DNA of 64,000 bases. Origin: Enterovibrio norvegicus FF-33 (GTDB lineage: Bacteria; Pseudomonadota; Gammaproteobacteria; Enterobacterales; Vibrionaceae). Shown piece after piece: positions 48,202-56,719 of the stretch. The notes below the pieces were generated by a model, which was not told the DNA's origin, did no database searches, and saw only the letters and a program-made list of their open reading frames with translations. Each line of letters starts with the position of its first letter. The first letter of the stretch is position 1. The stretch lies in the NCBI RefSeq assembly GCF_000286835.2, contig NZ_AJYD02000003.1, forward strand, positions 1,255 to 65,254. The letters run 5' to 3'. The translations under genes were made by a program, and so were the position numbers.

Positions 48202-49956
48202 ATGGCAGGAAAAATCCCACGCTCATTTATTGACGATCTACTTGCCCGACTAGACATTGTCGAGCTCATAGACGCGCGGGTAAAATTAAAAAAGCAGGGT
48301 AAAAACTACGGTGCCTGCTGCCCTTTCCATAACGAAAAAACCCCCTCATTCACGGTGAGTCAGGAAAAACAGTTCTACCACTGCTTCGGTTGTGGCGTAC
48401 ACGGCAATGCCATTGATTTTGTGATGGAATTTGACCGTCTTGAATTTGTTGAAGCGATTGAAGAACTGGCCTCACAGCTTGGTTTAGATGTCCCCCGTGA
48501 ACAGAGTGATGGTGGCGCCCCAAAAGGCCCTTATGCGCGTAGCGATCAAAAACGCGACCTGTACCAGATGATGGGGCAAATCGCCCAATTTTATCAGGGT
48601 GGGCTGCGTAGCGAAGCGGGACAAACAGCTATCGATTACCTTAAAGGCCGCGGCCTATCGGGGGAAATCGTACAAAAATTTGGCATTGGCTATGTCGCCG
48701 ACGAGTGGGATCAAGTTCGCACACGCTTTGGCAAAGACAATGCGAGTCAGCAAGCGCTGGTATCAACGGGCATGTTGATCGAAAACGATAATGGACGCCG
48801 CTATGACCGCTTTCGCGGTCGAGTCATGTTCCCCATTCGTGATCGACGTGGCCGAGTGATCGGCTTTGGTGGTCGAGTATTAGGCGACGGTACGCCCAAA
48901 TACCTCAACTCCCCAGAAACGCCCATTTTCCATAAAGGGCGAGAGTTATACGGTCTTTACGAAGTGCTACAAGCGCATCGCGAACCGAAACAACTTCTGG
49001 TGGTCGAAGGGTATATGGACGTGGTGGCGTTGGCACAATTTGATGTCGACTATGCTGTTGCCTCACTCGGTACAGCCACCACCGCAGAACACATGCAAAC
49101 CCTGTATCGACAAACATCGAACGTGGTTTGTTGTTATGATGGTGACCGCGCCGGACGCGATGCTGCATGGCGCGCCATGGAGCAAGCATTACCGCACTTA
49201 GTTGATGGTCGTCAGTTGAAGTTCATGTTTTTGCCCGACGGCGAAGACCCGGATTCCATGGTTAGACAGGAAGGCAAAGAAGGTTTTGAACAACGCATGG
49301 CGAAAGCCATGTCGCTATCAGAATTCTTGTTCTCCACCCTAATGGAACAAGTGGACAGCAGCAGTCAGGAAGGCAAAGCCAAACTGACCACGTTAGCCGT
49401 ACCACTGATCGACAAAGTTCCGGGAGGCACATTGCGCCTCTACTTACGGAATACACTAGGGCAAAGGCTCGGTCTTCCTGATGAACAGCAGCTTGAAAAA
49501 CTGCTCAGCAAACAAGGGCAAGCGCAAACACGCAAGCCACTACCAGAAATGAAACGCACGCCGATGCGTGAAGTCATTACACTGTTATTACAGAATCCTG
49601 GGTTTGTTGAATCTGTGCCACCACTTGATGGCGTGGAAGCGCTGGGGATACCCGGCATAAATTTATTCACGACGATGCTTGAACTTTGCCGTCATCGTCC
49701 CAATATTACGACAGGACAGCTGCTCGAACATTGGCGCGGCTCAGATCAAGAAGCGTTGTTGGCCAAACTGGCCAGTTGGGAACTTCCCATTAATGAAGAC
49801 AATGCATTAGATGTATTTTTAGACTCACTGGACAGAATATTGGCTCAGTGTGTCGCGCAACAAATAGATAAATTACAGGCTCGAGACAGAAGCATCGGCT
49901 TATCAGCTGAAGAGAGACGGGAACTATGGCAGTTACTTCAAAGCCGTCCCGACTAG
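48202..49956 (+). CDS. dnaG: DNA primase
   Basis: DnaG (584 aa) makes RNA primers at the fork. The CHC2 zinc finger is Cys40, His43, Cys61, Cys64; the Toprim core has EGYMDVVAL (about 270-278) and the metal-binding YDGDRAGRDA (about 312-321). The C-terminal helicase-binding domain is present and the length is normal. It sits between yqeY and rpoD in the macromolecular synthesis operon. The ribosome site is weak, as in E. coli, where low DnaG output is part of the design. Confidence 0.96.
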   Translation: MAGKIPRSFIDDLLARLDIVELIDARVKLKKQGKNYGACCPFHNEKTPSFTVSQEKQFYHCFGCGVHGNAIDFVMEFDRLEFVEAIEELASQLGLDVPREQSDGGAPKGPYARSDQKRDLYQMMGQIAQFYQGGLRSEAGQTAIDYLKGRGLSGEIVQKFGIGYVADEWDQVRTRFGKDNASQQALVSTGMLIENDNGRRYDRFRGRVMFPIRDRRGRVIGFGGRVLGDGTPKYLNSPETPIFHKGRELYGLYEVLQAHREPKQLLVVEGYMDVVALAQFDVDYAVASLGTATTAEHMQTLYRQTSNVVCCYDGDRAGRDAAWRAMEQALPHLVDGRQLKFMFLPDGEDPDSMVRQEGKEGFEQRMAKAMSLSEFLFSTLMEQVDSSSQEGKAKLTTLAVPLIDKVPGGTLRLYLRNTLGQRLGLPDEQQLEKLLSKQGQAQTRKPLPEMKRTPMREVITLLLQNPGFVESVPPLDGVEALGIPGINLFTTMLELCRHRPNITTGQLLEHWRGSDQEALLAKLASWELPINEDNALDVFLDSLDRILAQCVAQQIDKLQARDRSIGLSAEERRELWQLLQSRPD

Positions 49957-49960
49957 TAAG

Positions 49961-49989
49961 TAGTCAGAACCATTGTAATTTGCTAGAAT
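49961..49989 (+). promoter_or_regulatory. Internal promoter of rpoD
   Basis: An extended -10 TGCTAGAAT (49981-49989) with a -35-like TAGTCA (49961-49966) at 17-bp spacing lies in the dnaG-rpoD gap, 60 bp before rpoD. Confidence 0.55.
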
Positions 49990-50049
49990 TGGCGGTTTGC
50001 GTTTCCGCATACTAAATTCTTCACTCAGACCCGAAGTTGGATATCGTCT

Positions 50050-51879
50050 ATGGATCAAAATCCGCAGTCACAGCTAAAGTTGCTTGTCGCAAAAGGTAAG
50101 GAGCAAGGCTATCTAACCTATGCAGAAGTAAACGACCACCTACCAGAAGACATTGTCGATTCCGATCAGATTGAAGATATTATTCAGATGATCAACGACA
50201 TGGGTATTCAGGTAGTGGAAACTGCTCCTGATGCCGATGAGCTAATGATGACTGAAACTGTAGCTGACGAAGATGCCGTCGAAGCCGCAGCAGCAGCATT
50301 ATCTAGCGTTGAATCTGAAATCGGCCGTACGACAGACCCTGTCCGCATGTATATGCGTGAAATGGGTACGGTAGAACTGCTTACCCGCGAAGGCGAAATC
50401 GACATCGCCAAACGCATCGAAGATGGTATCAACCAAGTACAGGTTTCGGTTGCCGAATATCCTGGCTCGATTGCATACCTGCTAGACCAATTCGATAAAG
50501 TTGAAGCTGAAGAGCTTCGTCTCACAGACATCATTTCTGGCTTTGTAGACCCAAGCCAAGACGACATCGCACCGACAGCAACACACATCGGTTCAGAGCT
50601 GACAAAAGAGCAGCTTGAAGATGAAGATAAAAATGACGACGATGACGACGAAGAAGAAGAAGACACTGGCATTGATCCAGAGCTAGCGCGCGAGAAGTTC
50701 AATGAACTGCGCATTGCTTATGACACAATGCAAGTTGCTATCAACAAAAACGGACGTTTCCACAAAGACACGGCAGAATCAGTTGCAGAGCTGTCTGAAG
50801 TGTTCAAGCAGTTCCGCTTGATCCCGAAACAGTTCGATCGCCTGGTTAAAGAAATGCGCGGCACAATGGATCGCGTACGTACACAAGAGCGCCTTGTTAT
50901 GCGCCTGTGTGTTGACCAAGCTAAAATGCCTAAGAAAACCTTCGTACAGCTATTTAGCGGCAACGAATCTTCTGACAACTGGCTGGATGCAGCACTCGCG
51001 TCAGAAAAACCGTTCGTTGATCGCCTTAAGCAATACGAAGAAGATCTGCGTCGCAGTGTTCAAAAGCTGAAAATCATCGAAGATGAAACCGGCCTGAACG
51101 TAGAGCGTATCAAAGACATCAGCCGTCGCATGTCAATCGGTGAAGCGAAAGCACGCCGTGCGAAAAAAGAGATGGTTGAAGCGAACTTACGTCTGGTTAT
51201 TTCGATTGCTAAGAAATACACCAACCGTGGCCTGCAATTCTTGGATCTAATCCAAGAAGGTAACATCGGCCTAATGAAAGCGGTAGATAAGTTCGAATAC
51301 CGTCGTGGTTACAAGTTCTCGACGTACGCAACATGGTGGATCCGTCAGGCAATCACACGTTCAATTGCTGATCAGGCGCGTACTATTCGTATCCCTGTTC
51401 ACATGATTGAAACCATCAACAAACTGAACCGTATCTCACGTCAGATGCTTCAGGAGATGGGTCGTGAGCCACTGCCAGAAGAACTGGCAGAGCGCATGCA
51501 AATGCCAGAAGACAAGATCCGCAAAGTGCTGAAGATCGCCAAAGAGCCAATCTCCATGGAAACACCAATCGGTGATGATGAAGATTCGCATCTGGGTGAC
51601 TTTATCGAGGATACTACCCTCGAGCTGCCAATGGATTCAGCGACAATGAACAACCTACGCATGGCAACCAGCGAAGTACTTGCTGGCCTAACGCCACGTG
51701 AAGCGAAAGTTCTGCGTATGCGTTTCGGTATCGACATGAATACCGATCACACGCTGGAAGAAGTCGGCAAACAGTTTGACGTAACGCGTGAGCGTATCCG
51801 TCAGATTGAAGCGAAAGCACTGCGTAAACTGCGTCACCCAAGCCGCTCAGAAGTTCTGCGCAGCTTCTTGGATGAATAA
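50050..51879 (+). CDS. rpoD: RNA polymerase sigma-70 (RpoD)
   Basis: RpoD (609 aa) is the housekeeping sigma factor. Region 1.1 is at the N-terminus, region 1.2 begins at [11 protein letters not shown], an acidic insert (about 190-220, [18 protein letters not shown]) marks the non-conserved region, region 2 has [27 protein letters not shown] and [12 protein letters not shown], and region 4 ends in the [23 protein letters not shown]. All -10 and -35 recognition elements look intact. Confidence 0.97.
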   Translation: MDQNPQSQLKLLVAKGKEQGYLTYAEVNDHLPEDIVDSDQIEDIIQMINDMGIQVVETAPDADELMMTETVADEDAVEAAAAALSSVESEIGRTTDPVRMYMREMGTVELLTREGEIDIAKRIEDGINQVQVSVAEYPGSIAYLLDQFDKVEAEELRLTDIISGFVDPSQDDIAPTATHIGSELTKEQLEDEDKNDDDDDEEEEDTGIDPELAREKFNELRIAYDTMQVAINKNGRFHKDTAESVAELSEVFKQFRLIPKQFDRLVKEMRGTMDRVRTQERLVMRLCVDQAKMPKKTFVQLFSGNESSDNWLDAALASEKPFVDRLKQYEEDLRRSVQKLKIIEDETGLNVERIKDISRRMSIGEAKARRAKKEMVEANLRLVISIAKKYTNRGLQFLDLIQEGNIGLMKAVDKFEYRRGYKFSTYATWWIRQAITRSIADQARTIRIPVHMIETINKLNRISRQMLQEMGREPLPEELAERMQMPEDKIRKVLKIAKEPISMETPIGDDEDSHLGDFIEDTTLELPMDSATMNNLRMATSEVLAGLTPREAKVLRMRFGIDMNTDHTLEEVGKQFDVTRERIRQIEAKALRKLRHPSRSEVLRSFLDE

Positions 51880-51907
51880 TCCACGCGGTTAAAAACAGTA
51901 AAAATGA

Positions 51908-51934
51908 GAAGGCGAGCACAGCTCGCCTTTTTCA
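51908..51934 (+). terminator. Terminator of rpoD
   Basis: A 9-bp stem AAGGCGAGC/GCTCGCCTT with an ACA loop, followed by five T. Confidence 0.87.
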
Positions 51935-51991
51935 TATCCAAGATTTGGTTTAAGTGGCTAAAATCCATACTGATTAGGGTATGGTTGCGTC

Positions 51992-52020
51992 TAGACACCT
52001 CGCTCCCCTTCCCCTATAAT
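51992..52020 (+). promoter_or_regulatory. Promoter of tRNA-Ile2
   Basis: A -35 TAGACA (51992-51997), a 17-bp spacer and a perfect -10 TATAAT (52015-52020) lie 13 bp before the tRNA. Confidence 0.75.
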
Positions 52021-52033
52021 CATTCGCCTACAT

Positions 52034-52109
52034 GGCCCCTTAGCTCAGTGGTTAGAGCACTCGACTCATAATCGATTGGTCCCCAGTTCAAGTCTGGGAG
52101 GGGCCACCA
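52034..52109 (+). tRNA. ileX: tRNA-Ile2(CAT), lysidine-modified; island insertion site
   Basis: The 76-nt gene has a 7-bp acceptor stem GGCCCCT/AGGGGCC with an encoded CCA and anticodon CAT. The body (GGCCCCTTAGCTCAGTGG) is that of E. coli ileX, not of elongator tRNA-Met, so the wobble C should become lysidine and read AUA. In E. coli ileX is also close to rpoD. Everything downstream lacks backbone character, so this tRNA's 3' end is the likely attachment site of the island. The matching right-hand att copy is not in the window. Confidence 0.92.
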
Positions 52110-52117
52110 TATTCCAG

Positions 52118-52153
52118 AAGGTTAGCAGGCGTAGTGTCTACTAACCTTTTTTT
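52118..52153 (+). terminator. Terminator of tRNA-Ile2
   Basis: AAGGTTAG/CTAACCTT with an inner GTAG/CTAC stem is followed by a T-run. Beyond it the 11-bp TTAGTCAAACA occurs twice in tandem (52168-52178, 52181-52191). Confidence 0.8.
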
Positions 52154-52217
52154 GTGCCTACTGATTTTTAGTCAAACACTTAGTCAAACAAGGAATGGCT
52201 ATCCTTGCCATCAAACG

Positions 52218-52445
52218 CTAAGGATAAGTAGTGCGTGCCCATTCCGCGATAAGATCCGCAACTACATCACTGTGCATTGGTCTAAACCTTTCTTTGTTCG
52301 ACTGATAGTAATGCACTGCTTCACCCTGAAAATGACCGTTATAGTCACCTCCGGCCCTATCTAGCCCCCTCCCTACACGCTTTCCAATATAGGGACCATA
52401 GTAATAAGTCAGGATTTCTCTGTAGCTACTGTCTTTAGTTAGCAT
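52218..52445 (-). CDS. Small hypothetical protein
   Basis: A 75-residue protein of unknown function, rich in Tyr and charged residues (REILTYYYGPYIGKRVGRGL, then HSDVVADLIAEWAR at the C-terminus). No signal peptide or membrane segment is evident. A strong GAGGAG ribosome site lies 8 nt before the ATG, which is why I regard it as real. It is divergent from the HTH gene, sharing an 85-bp control region, an arrangement usual for island regulators. I do not recognise the family. Confidence 0.55.
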   Translation of the reverse strand: MLTKDSSYREILTYYYGPYIGKRVGRGLDRAGGDYNGHFQGEAVHYYQSNKERFRPMHSDVVADLIAEWARTTYP

Positions 52446-52530
52446 TGCTTTTCTCCTCTAATAGGCCTCATAGCTACACTATCACTAGGTTCACATTTCC
52501 AAACTTTGCCACTTTCTAAGGAGTCATCAA

Positions 52531-52980
52531 ATGGACTGGATGATTGGACGGCACTATACGTTTTGCAGACCTGGCGGTGGCGTTGAATATGAGGGCAAGG
52601 TGCTAAACACGTCTGAGCTGGCCATAGAGATTTCCAACCACAACTCCAAGATAACGATTCCCTGGGCTATCTTTTCTGAACTCGTCGCGATTGAGGCTGG
52701 TACGCCTAAGCAAAAAACTCAAACTCCTCCAACAAAAGAAACTGAGACTGTAACTGAAGCCTATAGCTTGCCCTTGCTACTGACAGAACAAGAAGTCGCA
52801 AAGCTCATCGGTATGAGCCGCTCGTTTCTGCGGCAATCTCGTATGGAGGGTCAGCGACAAAACAGAACAGATGCCCCTCCATTCATCAGAATTGGTAGAG
52901 CTATTCGATATCGATCTGAAGATGTAAGGAAATGGATAGACGAACATAAAAGACTGGATAGTACCTACGACCAGGATTAG
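52531..52980 (+). CDS. AlpA-like HTH protein with extra N-terminal domain
   Basis: A 149-residue protein. Residues about 84-145 form a MerR/AlpA-type helix-turn-helix: LTEQEVAKLIGMSRSFLRQ, then PPFIRIGRAIRYRSEDVRKWIDEHK. Such proteins act as excisionases or activators in integrated elements and P4-like satellites. The first 60 residues (GRHYTFCRPGGGVEYEG, KITIPWAIFSEL) look like a small beta-rich domain I do not recognise; AlpA proteins are usually only about 70 residues. An AAGGAG site precedes the ATG. With no intact integrase in sight, its partner may be lost. Confidence 0.7.
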   Translation: MDWMIGRHYTFCRPGGGVEYEGKVLNTSELAIEISNHNSKITIPWAIFSELVAIEAGTPKQKTQTPPTKETETVTEAYSLPLLLTEQEVAKLIGMSRSFLRQSRMEGQRQNRTDAPPFIRIGRAIRYRSEDVRKWIDEHKRLDSTYDQD

Positions 52981-53697
52981 TCGTATATAGAGAAGTCAGA
53001 ACATACATCAGGTTTTACAATTTGCTCTAACTCACTTTTGCCCCATTCCTTCTTAGAGTTTTCACCCTATACAAAAAGCTGCCCTCCTATTCGCATTAGG
53101 TAATATTATCCAATATTGTCATTTGAAAAATTAAACTGTATAAGCCTTAGTTTATATACCTCACATGTAAACCATGTGACTCACAGGTTTCTAGGCTCTC
53201 GTTTATTTACTTGAAAGATCTGGAGTTTGTGCGGATAAAATACTCAAGCAGGCACATGGTTCACCATGGTAAAATAGAAATATATATTTAATGATGAAGG
53301 GTCTTTTAGCTCATTCAGTAAAAAAAATTAACACCCCTACCTTAAATACAAGATATAATAGAAATAGACAGTCGTCAGTCTTAACGCGTTTCTTCTTCAA
53401 ACTCCATTCTCCCATCTATTAATCAGAATCACTTCTGAGTGATTTCGCACATCTTAAGCTTTAGAAACAACAATAAGGAGGTGAAAAATGTAGCTTTTTG
53501 CATAGGCGTATTGCGGCCTTTAACCGCAAAAAATCGACTTTACAGGTATAAACGTACAGGTTAAAGGTTTTAATTAATCTGTCATTTAAAAAGTGCTTAA
53601 ACCAAAGGACGCAAAACAGCAGGTTTGCGCTCCTTCGTCGCTAATTTTAGCCGGTTAGGCAAGCGTCAGCACTCTTTTTAGTTCATCAGGAGCGAGT
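52981..53697. other. 717-bp AT-rich gap with a structured leader
   Basis: No ORF of useful length is seen. The last 240 bp form a probable leader of the next gene: a full-length anti-SD match with a start-stop codon pair (53474-53493), hairpin TTGCGG/CCGCAA (53511-53529), an 11-bp bulged stem AAGGACGCAAA/TTTGCGCTCCTT (53605-53635) and a GCTAA/TTAGC stem-loop (53640-53651). CCTTTAACC (53517-53525) has an inverted partner GGTTAAAGG about 35 bp on. Confidence 0.5.
53474..53493 (+). promoter_or_regulatory. Maximal Shine-Dalgarno followed by ATG-TAG mini-ORF
   Basis: TAAGGAGGTGA (53474-53484) is complementary to 11 consecutive bases at the 3' end of 16S rRNA, and an ATG follows at ideal spacing (53488) but is directly followed by TAG. 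A ribosome would start and stop at once. A GTG at 53481 opens a 27-codon frame, but it overlaps the ribosome site and could not use it. Confidence 0.5.
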
Positions 53698-54624
53698 ATG
53701 GTTAGGAAGTTAGAATCAGAAATTAGAGACTATATCAATGCGTCTAGGCGGCAGTTTCAAATCATGGGGAATAAAGCAAACTGGAACAAACTGTGTTCAG
53801 CGCTTGATCTTGTAGGTGATACTGAGTTAGCAATAGAAGCATACCCCAATTTATGTTCAACACAGAGTGATGGAGCAAGTTATCTTGTCGTTTATGGGAT
53901 TTTACAAACCTTGTTATTGCAGCAAGATGCCGCAAAACATATTGCCGACGCATTAGGTCTTAAAAACATAAAGCGTCCTAAGCAATTAGACGAAATTCGA
54001 ATTATACGAAATAGTGCGGCAGGGCACCCTACATCTCAAAAAGAAAATGGAGCGTATAAATCTTGTTTTATATCTTGCTTCTCTTTGAGTCCTGTCAGCT
54101 TCCAAATGGTGACGTCATTCTCTAACTCATCTGAACCTAAGTTTACAACCGTTAGCATCCCCTCGTTGTTAGAAATTCAGGGGAAATATATTGCTGAACT
54201 ATTAGAGCAAGTTGTAGATGAACTTAAAAATCAAGAAATGGAGCATAGATTAATGCACAAAGAAAATAAACTTGAAGACTCATTCCCTCAAACATTGAGT
54301 TATCACTTAGGAAAAATTTACGAGGCTACATACACGAGACAATCATTTGCATTGGGTAAAGTTAATTTGTCTACGGTGTCTCAGGTATTAGAAAGCTTTA
54401 AAAATGCTCTTGAAGCACGTTCTGAGTGGGGTGTTTATGATTCCGTTAACTTCCACTATGAGCAGTTAGAGTATCCTCTTCAACAGCTTGAACTCTACTT
54501 TGAAGGTGAATCAACATTCAATGAAAAAGACGCTTATATATTTGCGAGCTTTGTCGAGAAACAGTTCGATGAACTTATAGAAATTGCCAAAGATATCGAC
54601 AAAGAATACGAATCAGAGTGCTAA
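53698..54624 (+). CDS. Hypothetical protein with a HEPN-like RNxxxxH motif
   Basis: A 308-residue, largely helical protein I cannot place in a named family. The segment GDTELAIEAY...YLVVYGILQTLLLQQDA (40-78) followed by LDEIRIIRNSAAGHPT (97-112) has the pattern of HEPN domains, with Arg104 and His110 as the candidate RX4-6H ribonuclease pair. The C-terminal half (about 190-308) is acidic and helical. HEPN proteins are frequent toxins and anti-phage effectors. Its island setting, AT-rich codon use and long leader fit an accessory defence gene; activity is inference. The ATG follows CAGGAGCG. Confidence 0.55.
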   Translation: MVRKLESEIRDYINASRRQFQIMGNKANWNKLCSALDLVGDTELAIEAYPNLCSTQSDGASYLVVYGILQTLLLQQDAAKHIADALGLKNIKRPKQLDEIRIIRNSAAGHPTSQKENGAYKSCFISCFSLSPVSFQMVTSFSNSSEPKFTTVSIPSLLEIQGKYIAELLEQVVDELKNQEMEHRLMHKENKLEDSFPQTLSYHLGKIYEATYTRQSFALGKVNLSTVSQVLESFKNALEARSEWGVYDSVNFHYEQLEYPLQQLELYFEGESTFNEKDAYIFASFVEKQFDELIEIAKDIDKEYESEC

Positions 54625-54634
54625 AAAATAAGAA

Positions 54635-54667
54635 TAAAGTGTCGCGCAACCGACACTTTATTTGGTT
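54635..54667 (+). terminator. Terminator of the HEPN-like gene
   Basis: A perfect 10-bp stem TAAAGTGTCG/CGACACTTTA with a CGCAAC loop, followed by TTTGGTT. Confidence 0.75.
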
Positions 54668-55095
54668 GTTGAACAAGCCCGTCGCTGCCTTATTAAGTAA
54701 ATTGCTCGGATGAGCACAGTGTAGATGCAGGCCCGTCACTGATTGACACAAGCACCACCATAGTTTTAGTTATCCGAATTTAGCGGTTTAGTACACCAAC
54801 TCTAAGCTGTTTTTGTCCACTTTTGAGTTAGCCACGATGGCACGCTGAAAAGTGCCAAAATTCGTGTTAGGTCGATCTGCTCTGGTACGCATTCCCCCCT
54901 TAATTGTTAGTGTTTTACCAATTCACATGCTGTTGGTGTGCGGTTGCCCTAAAATTCATCCGATTTTAGAATATTTTAATGAATATGACCTGTTTTACTT
55001 ATGAGTTCTCAATTTAAATTCACTTTTCTTGTAAGCAATTTGTTTCTTATGGCATATTACATGAAATTCTATTTTAAATACCCCACGAGGTAGTT
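54668..55095. other. 428-bp non-coding gap before the deaminase gene
   Basis: No credible ORF. It holds one copy of the 19-bp TTTTGAGTTAGCCACGATG repeat at 54821-54839 and, near the deaminase gene, an AT-rich promoter region without a clear -35/-10 pair. Confidence 0.5.
54821..54839 (+). repeat. TTTTGAGTTAGC repeat, copy 1
   Basis: The 19 bp recur exactly at 57045-57063, and their first 12 bp recur inverted at 56383-56394. Copies 1 and the inverted one bracket the deaminase gene and the resolvase remnant. Confidence 0.8.
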
Positions 55096-55797
55096 ATGAA
55101 GCGATGTCCTGAATGTGATTCAATGAATGTTGGCAAAGAAAAGTGGCATGATGCAGTAACAAGTGCTTTCCAAATAGGTGGTGATGCAGCTCTAGGAAAT
55201 ACGGGGGATCTTATATGCAACGACTGTGGTTTTACCTCTAGTCCAAGTTGTTTTAAAAAAGAAGATTCCCAATCGCCTATAATAAACGAAGAGCAAGAAA
55301 AGAAAATAAAATGGCGAAAGAGAATGATAGAACTTGCTGAGCATGTTTCAACTTGGTCTCTCGATAAATCCCAAGTCGGTGCTGTTTTGGTTTCTAAAAA
55401 AGGGGGGGATATTACACTAGGCTATAATGGATTTCCGTTCGGTGTAAAAGATGATGAAAGGCTAAATAAAAAGCATGAAAAGTTAAATATTATTGTTCAT
55501 GCAGAGGTTAATGCGATTGTCGCTGCCGGCTCTAGGGCTGCTAATGCTGATCTTTATGTTTTTGGTAAGTCTATTTGTGCTCGTTGTGCTGGCCCAATTA
55601 TTCAATCAGGAATAAAGAGGGTTTTTGCAATAGAGCCTAAAGCAGAAGGGACTTACGAGAAATCAAGTGACGCAGGCGCTATTGACTGGGAAGAGATGGG
55701 TAGGATTTCTGATGGTATGTTTAAAGAGGCTGGAGTAGAAGTTGTTTACTACAGCATTAATGACGGTAAATATACTTTTTCTGATGATTTAGCGTAA
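55096..55797 (+). CDS. Zinc-ribbon dCMP deaminase-like protein
   Basis: A 233-residue protein. The N-terminal zinc ribbon has CPEC (4-7) and CNDC (41-44). A cytidine/dCMP deaminase domain follows (about 68-215) with LGYNGFPFGV (108-117), the catalytic HAE (135-137) and the zinc-binding pair Cys161/Cys164 in SICARC. These motifs predict deamination of dCMP or a related free nucleotide. Deaminases that deplete dCTP or dCMP pools are known phage defences, including the Vibrio AvcD family, but those carry other domains; the ribbon-deaminase layout here differs. A GAGG site precedes the ATG. Codon use is AT-rich, unlike the backbone. Confidence 0.8.
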   Translation: MKRCPECDSMNVGKEKWHDAVTSAFQIGGDAALGNTGDLICNDCGFTSSPSCFKKEDSQSPIINEEQEKKIKWRKRMIELAEHVSTWSLDKSQVGAVLVSKKGGDITLGYNGFPFGVKDDERLNKKHEKLNIIVHAEVNAIVAAGSRAANADLYVFGKSICARCAGPIIQSGIKRVFAIEPKAEGTYEKSSDAGAIDWEEMGRISDGMFKEAGVEVVYYSINDGKYTFSDDLA

Positions 55798-55943
55798 CTT
55801 ACTTAATACGACTAAAAATACAACCTCCCAGCTAGCGCAAGTTTAAAGGTCGCGCTAGCTCTCGACAATTTAATCTAGCATTACCTCTAGTTATTCATGG
55901 TTTTCTAATTTAGTAAATTCACTGGCACGTTAATGTCCAAAAT

Positions 55944-56345
55944 TTAGCTAGCCAATATCCTACACACCTGCGATCGGCTATAGCCGGTCGCTTCTGCAAT
56001 TTCTCTTAGGCTAAGGCCTTTATCTCTGTAGAGTTTCACTTTCTTGTGCCGTTCGGTATCGGGCTGCTTGCCTTTTTACTTGCCGTTGGCTTTGGCGGTT
56101 TCTATGCCCTGGTGTTGGCGTTCTCTTCGGGTTTCGTAGTCCTTTCTGGCCATGGCGGCCATCAGCTCGATCAGCATATTGTTGATGGCATCGAGCACAG
56201 CTTTGATGATGGGGGCGTTGTTGTCGAGCGCCTGCCAGCTGGTTGATACGTCCATGCTGACAATGCGTATGCCTTTTTCCTCAATCATGCGCTTGAGCTG
56301 TTTCCAGTCGTGGTCGTTAAGGCGGGTCAGGCGGTCGAGTGCTCG
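55944..56345 (-). pseudogene. Decayed serine resolvase/invertase
   Basis: Read on the minus strand from 56345, the frame gives RALDRLTRLNDHDWKQLKRM, then RIVSMDVSTSWQALDNN and MAAMARKDYETRRERQHQG, all typical of the Tn3-type resolvase family. It continues past an in-frame TAA (56076-56078, where the family has Tyr in GKYKGR) into QPDTERHKKVKLYRDKGLS, the C-terminal HTH (LREIAEATGYSRSQVCRIL) and the stop at 55944. The first 60-70 residues with the catalytic Ser are missing. It is therefore truncated and interrupted. Confidence 0.85.
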
Positions 56346-56382
56346 TTAATCAGGTTGGCACTCGGGTAACCTTATAACAAAA

Positions 56383-56394
56383 GCTAACTCAAAA
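56383..56394 (-). repeat. TTTTGAGTTAGC repeat, inverted copy
   Basis: Twelve bases match copy 1 (54821) in reverse orientation, 38 bp beyond the broken end of the resolvase. With copy 1 it forms a pair of inverted ends about 1.57 kb apart. Confidence 0.65.
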
Positions 56395-56439
56395 GATGGT
56401 ATGAAGAACAGGGGCAACCTTGTTTCAATGAATGCTAAA

Positions 56440-56588
56440 TGCGCAGTTCTGCGCACTTTAAAACTGCGCATTCCTCTACCCTACTTATCCGTCGATTACC
56501 GATAAAAGACATACACATAGAATGTTTACCCTCTTCCCTAGTGCGGTTTTTTCAAGGTAGCAGTACGCACTTTTCTGCGCACTGCGCA
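56440..56588. repeat. TGCGCA palindrome cluster
   Basis: TGCGCA occurs at 56440, 56450, 56465, 56576 and 56583. The first and third lie in an inverted repeat TGCGCAGTT/AACTGCGCA (56440-56448, 56462-56470). No ORF overlaps convincingly. It lies just before the GGTGAA iteron array. Confidence 0.7.
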
Positions 56589-56719
56589 ATTCATAGAACT
56601 CGCCAGGTTACCCAAGGCTCTTGTGAGGTGGAATAAGGGTGGCTTTGTAGACTGTTTAGAAGGAAGTTTGTCTCTCTTTTGCTGTTTTGAACATCCGGCT
56701 TTTCCAAAGTCTAGGAGAT

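Noticed and set aside
50208-50714. A 168-codon Ser-rich minus-strand ORF inside rpoD.
   Set aside because: It is the antisense of the acidic GAA/GAC-rich region of rpoD and not a gene.
53481-53564. A 27-codon ORF from GTG 53481 as a leader peptide.
   Set aside because: The GTG lies inside the Shine-Dalgarno match itself, so that site cannot serve it, and no other ribosome site precedes it.
53605-53660. Integron attC-like site (hairpin followed by GTTAGGC) before the HEPN-like gene, with a GTTAGGT at 54868.
   Set aside because: The right end fits GTTRRRY, but no matching RYYYAAC is placed at the left end at either site and no integron integrase or further cassettes are visible.
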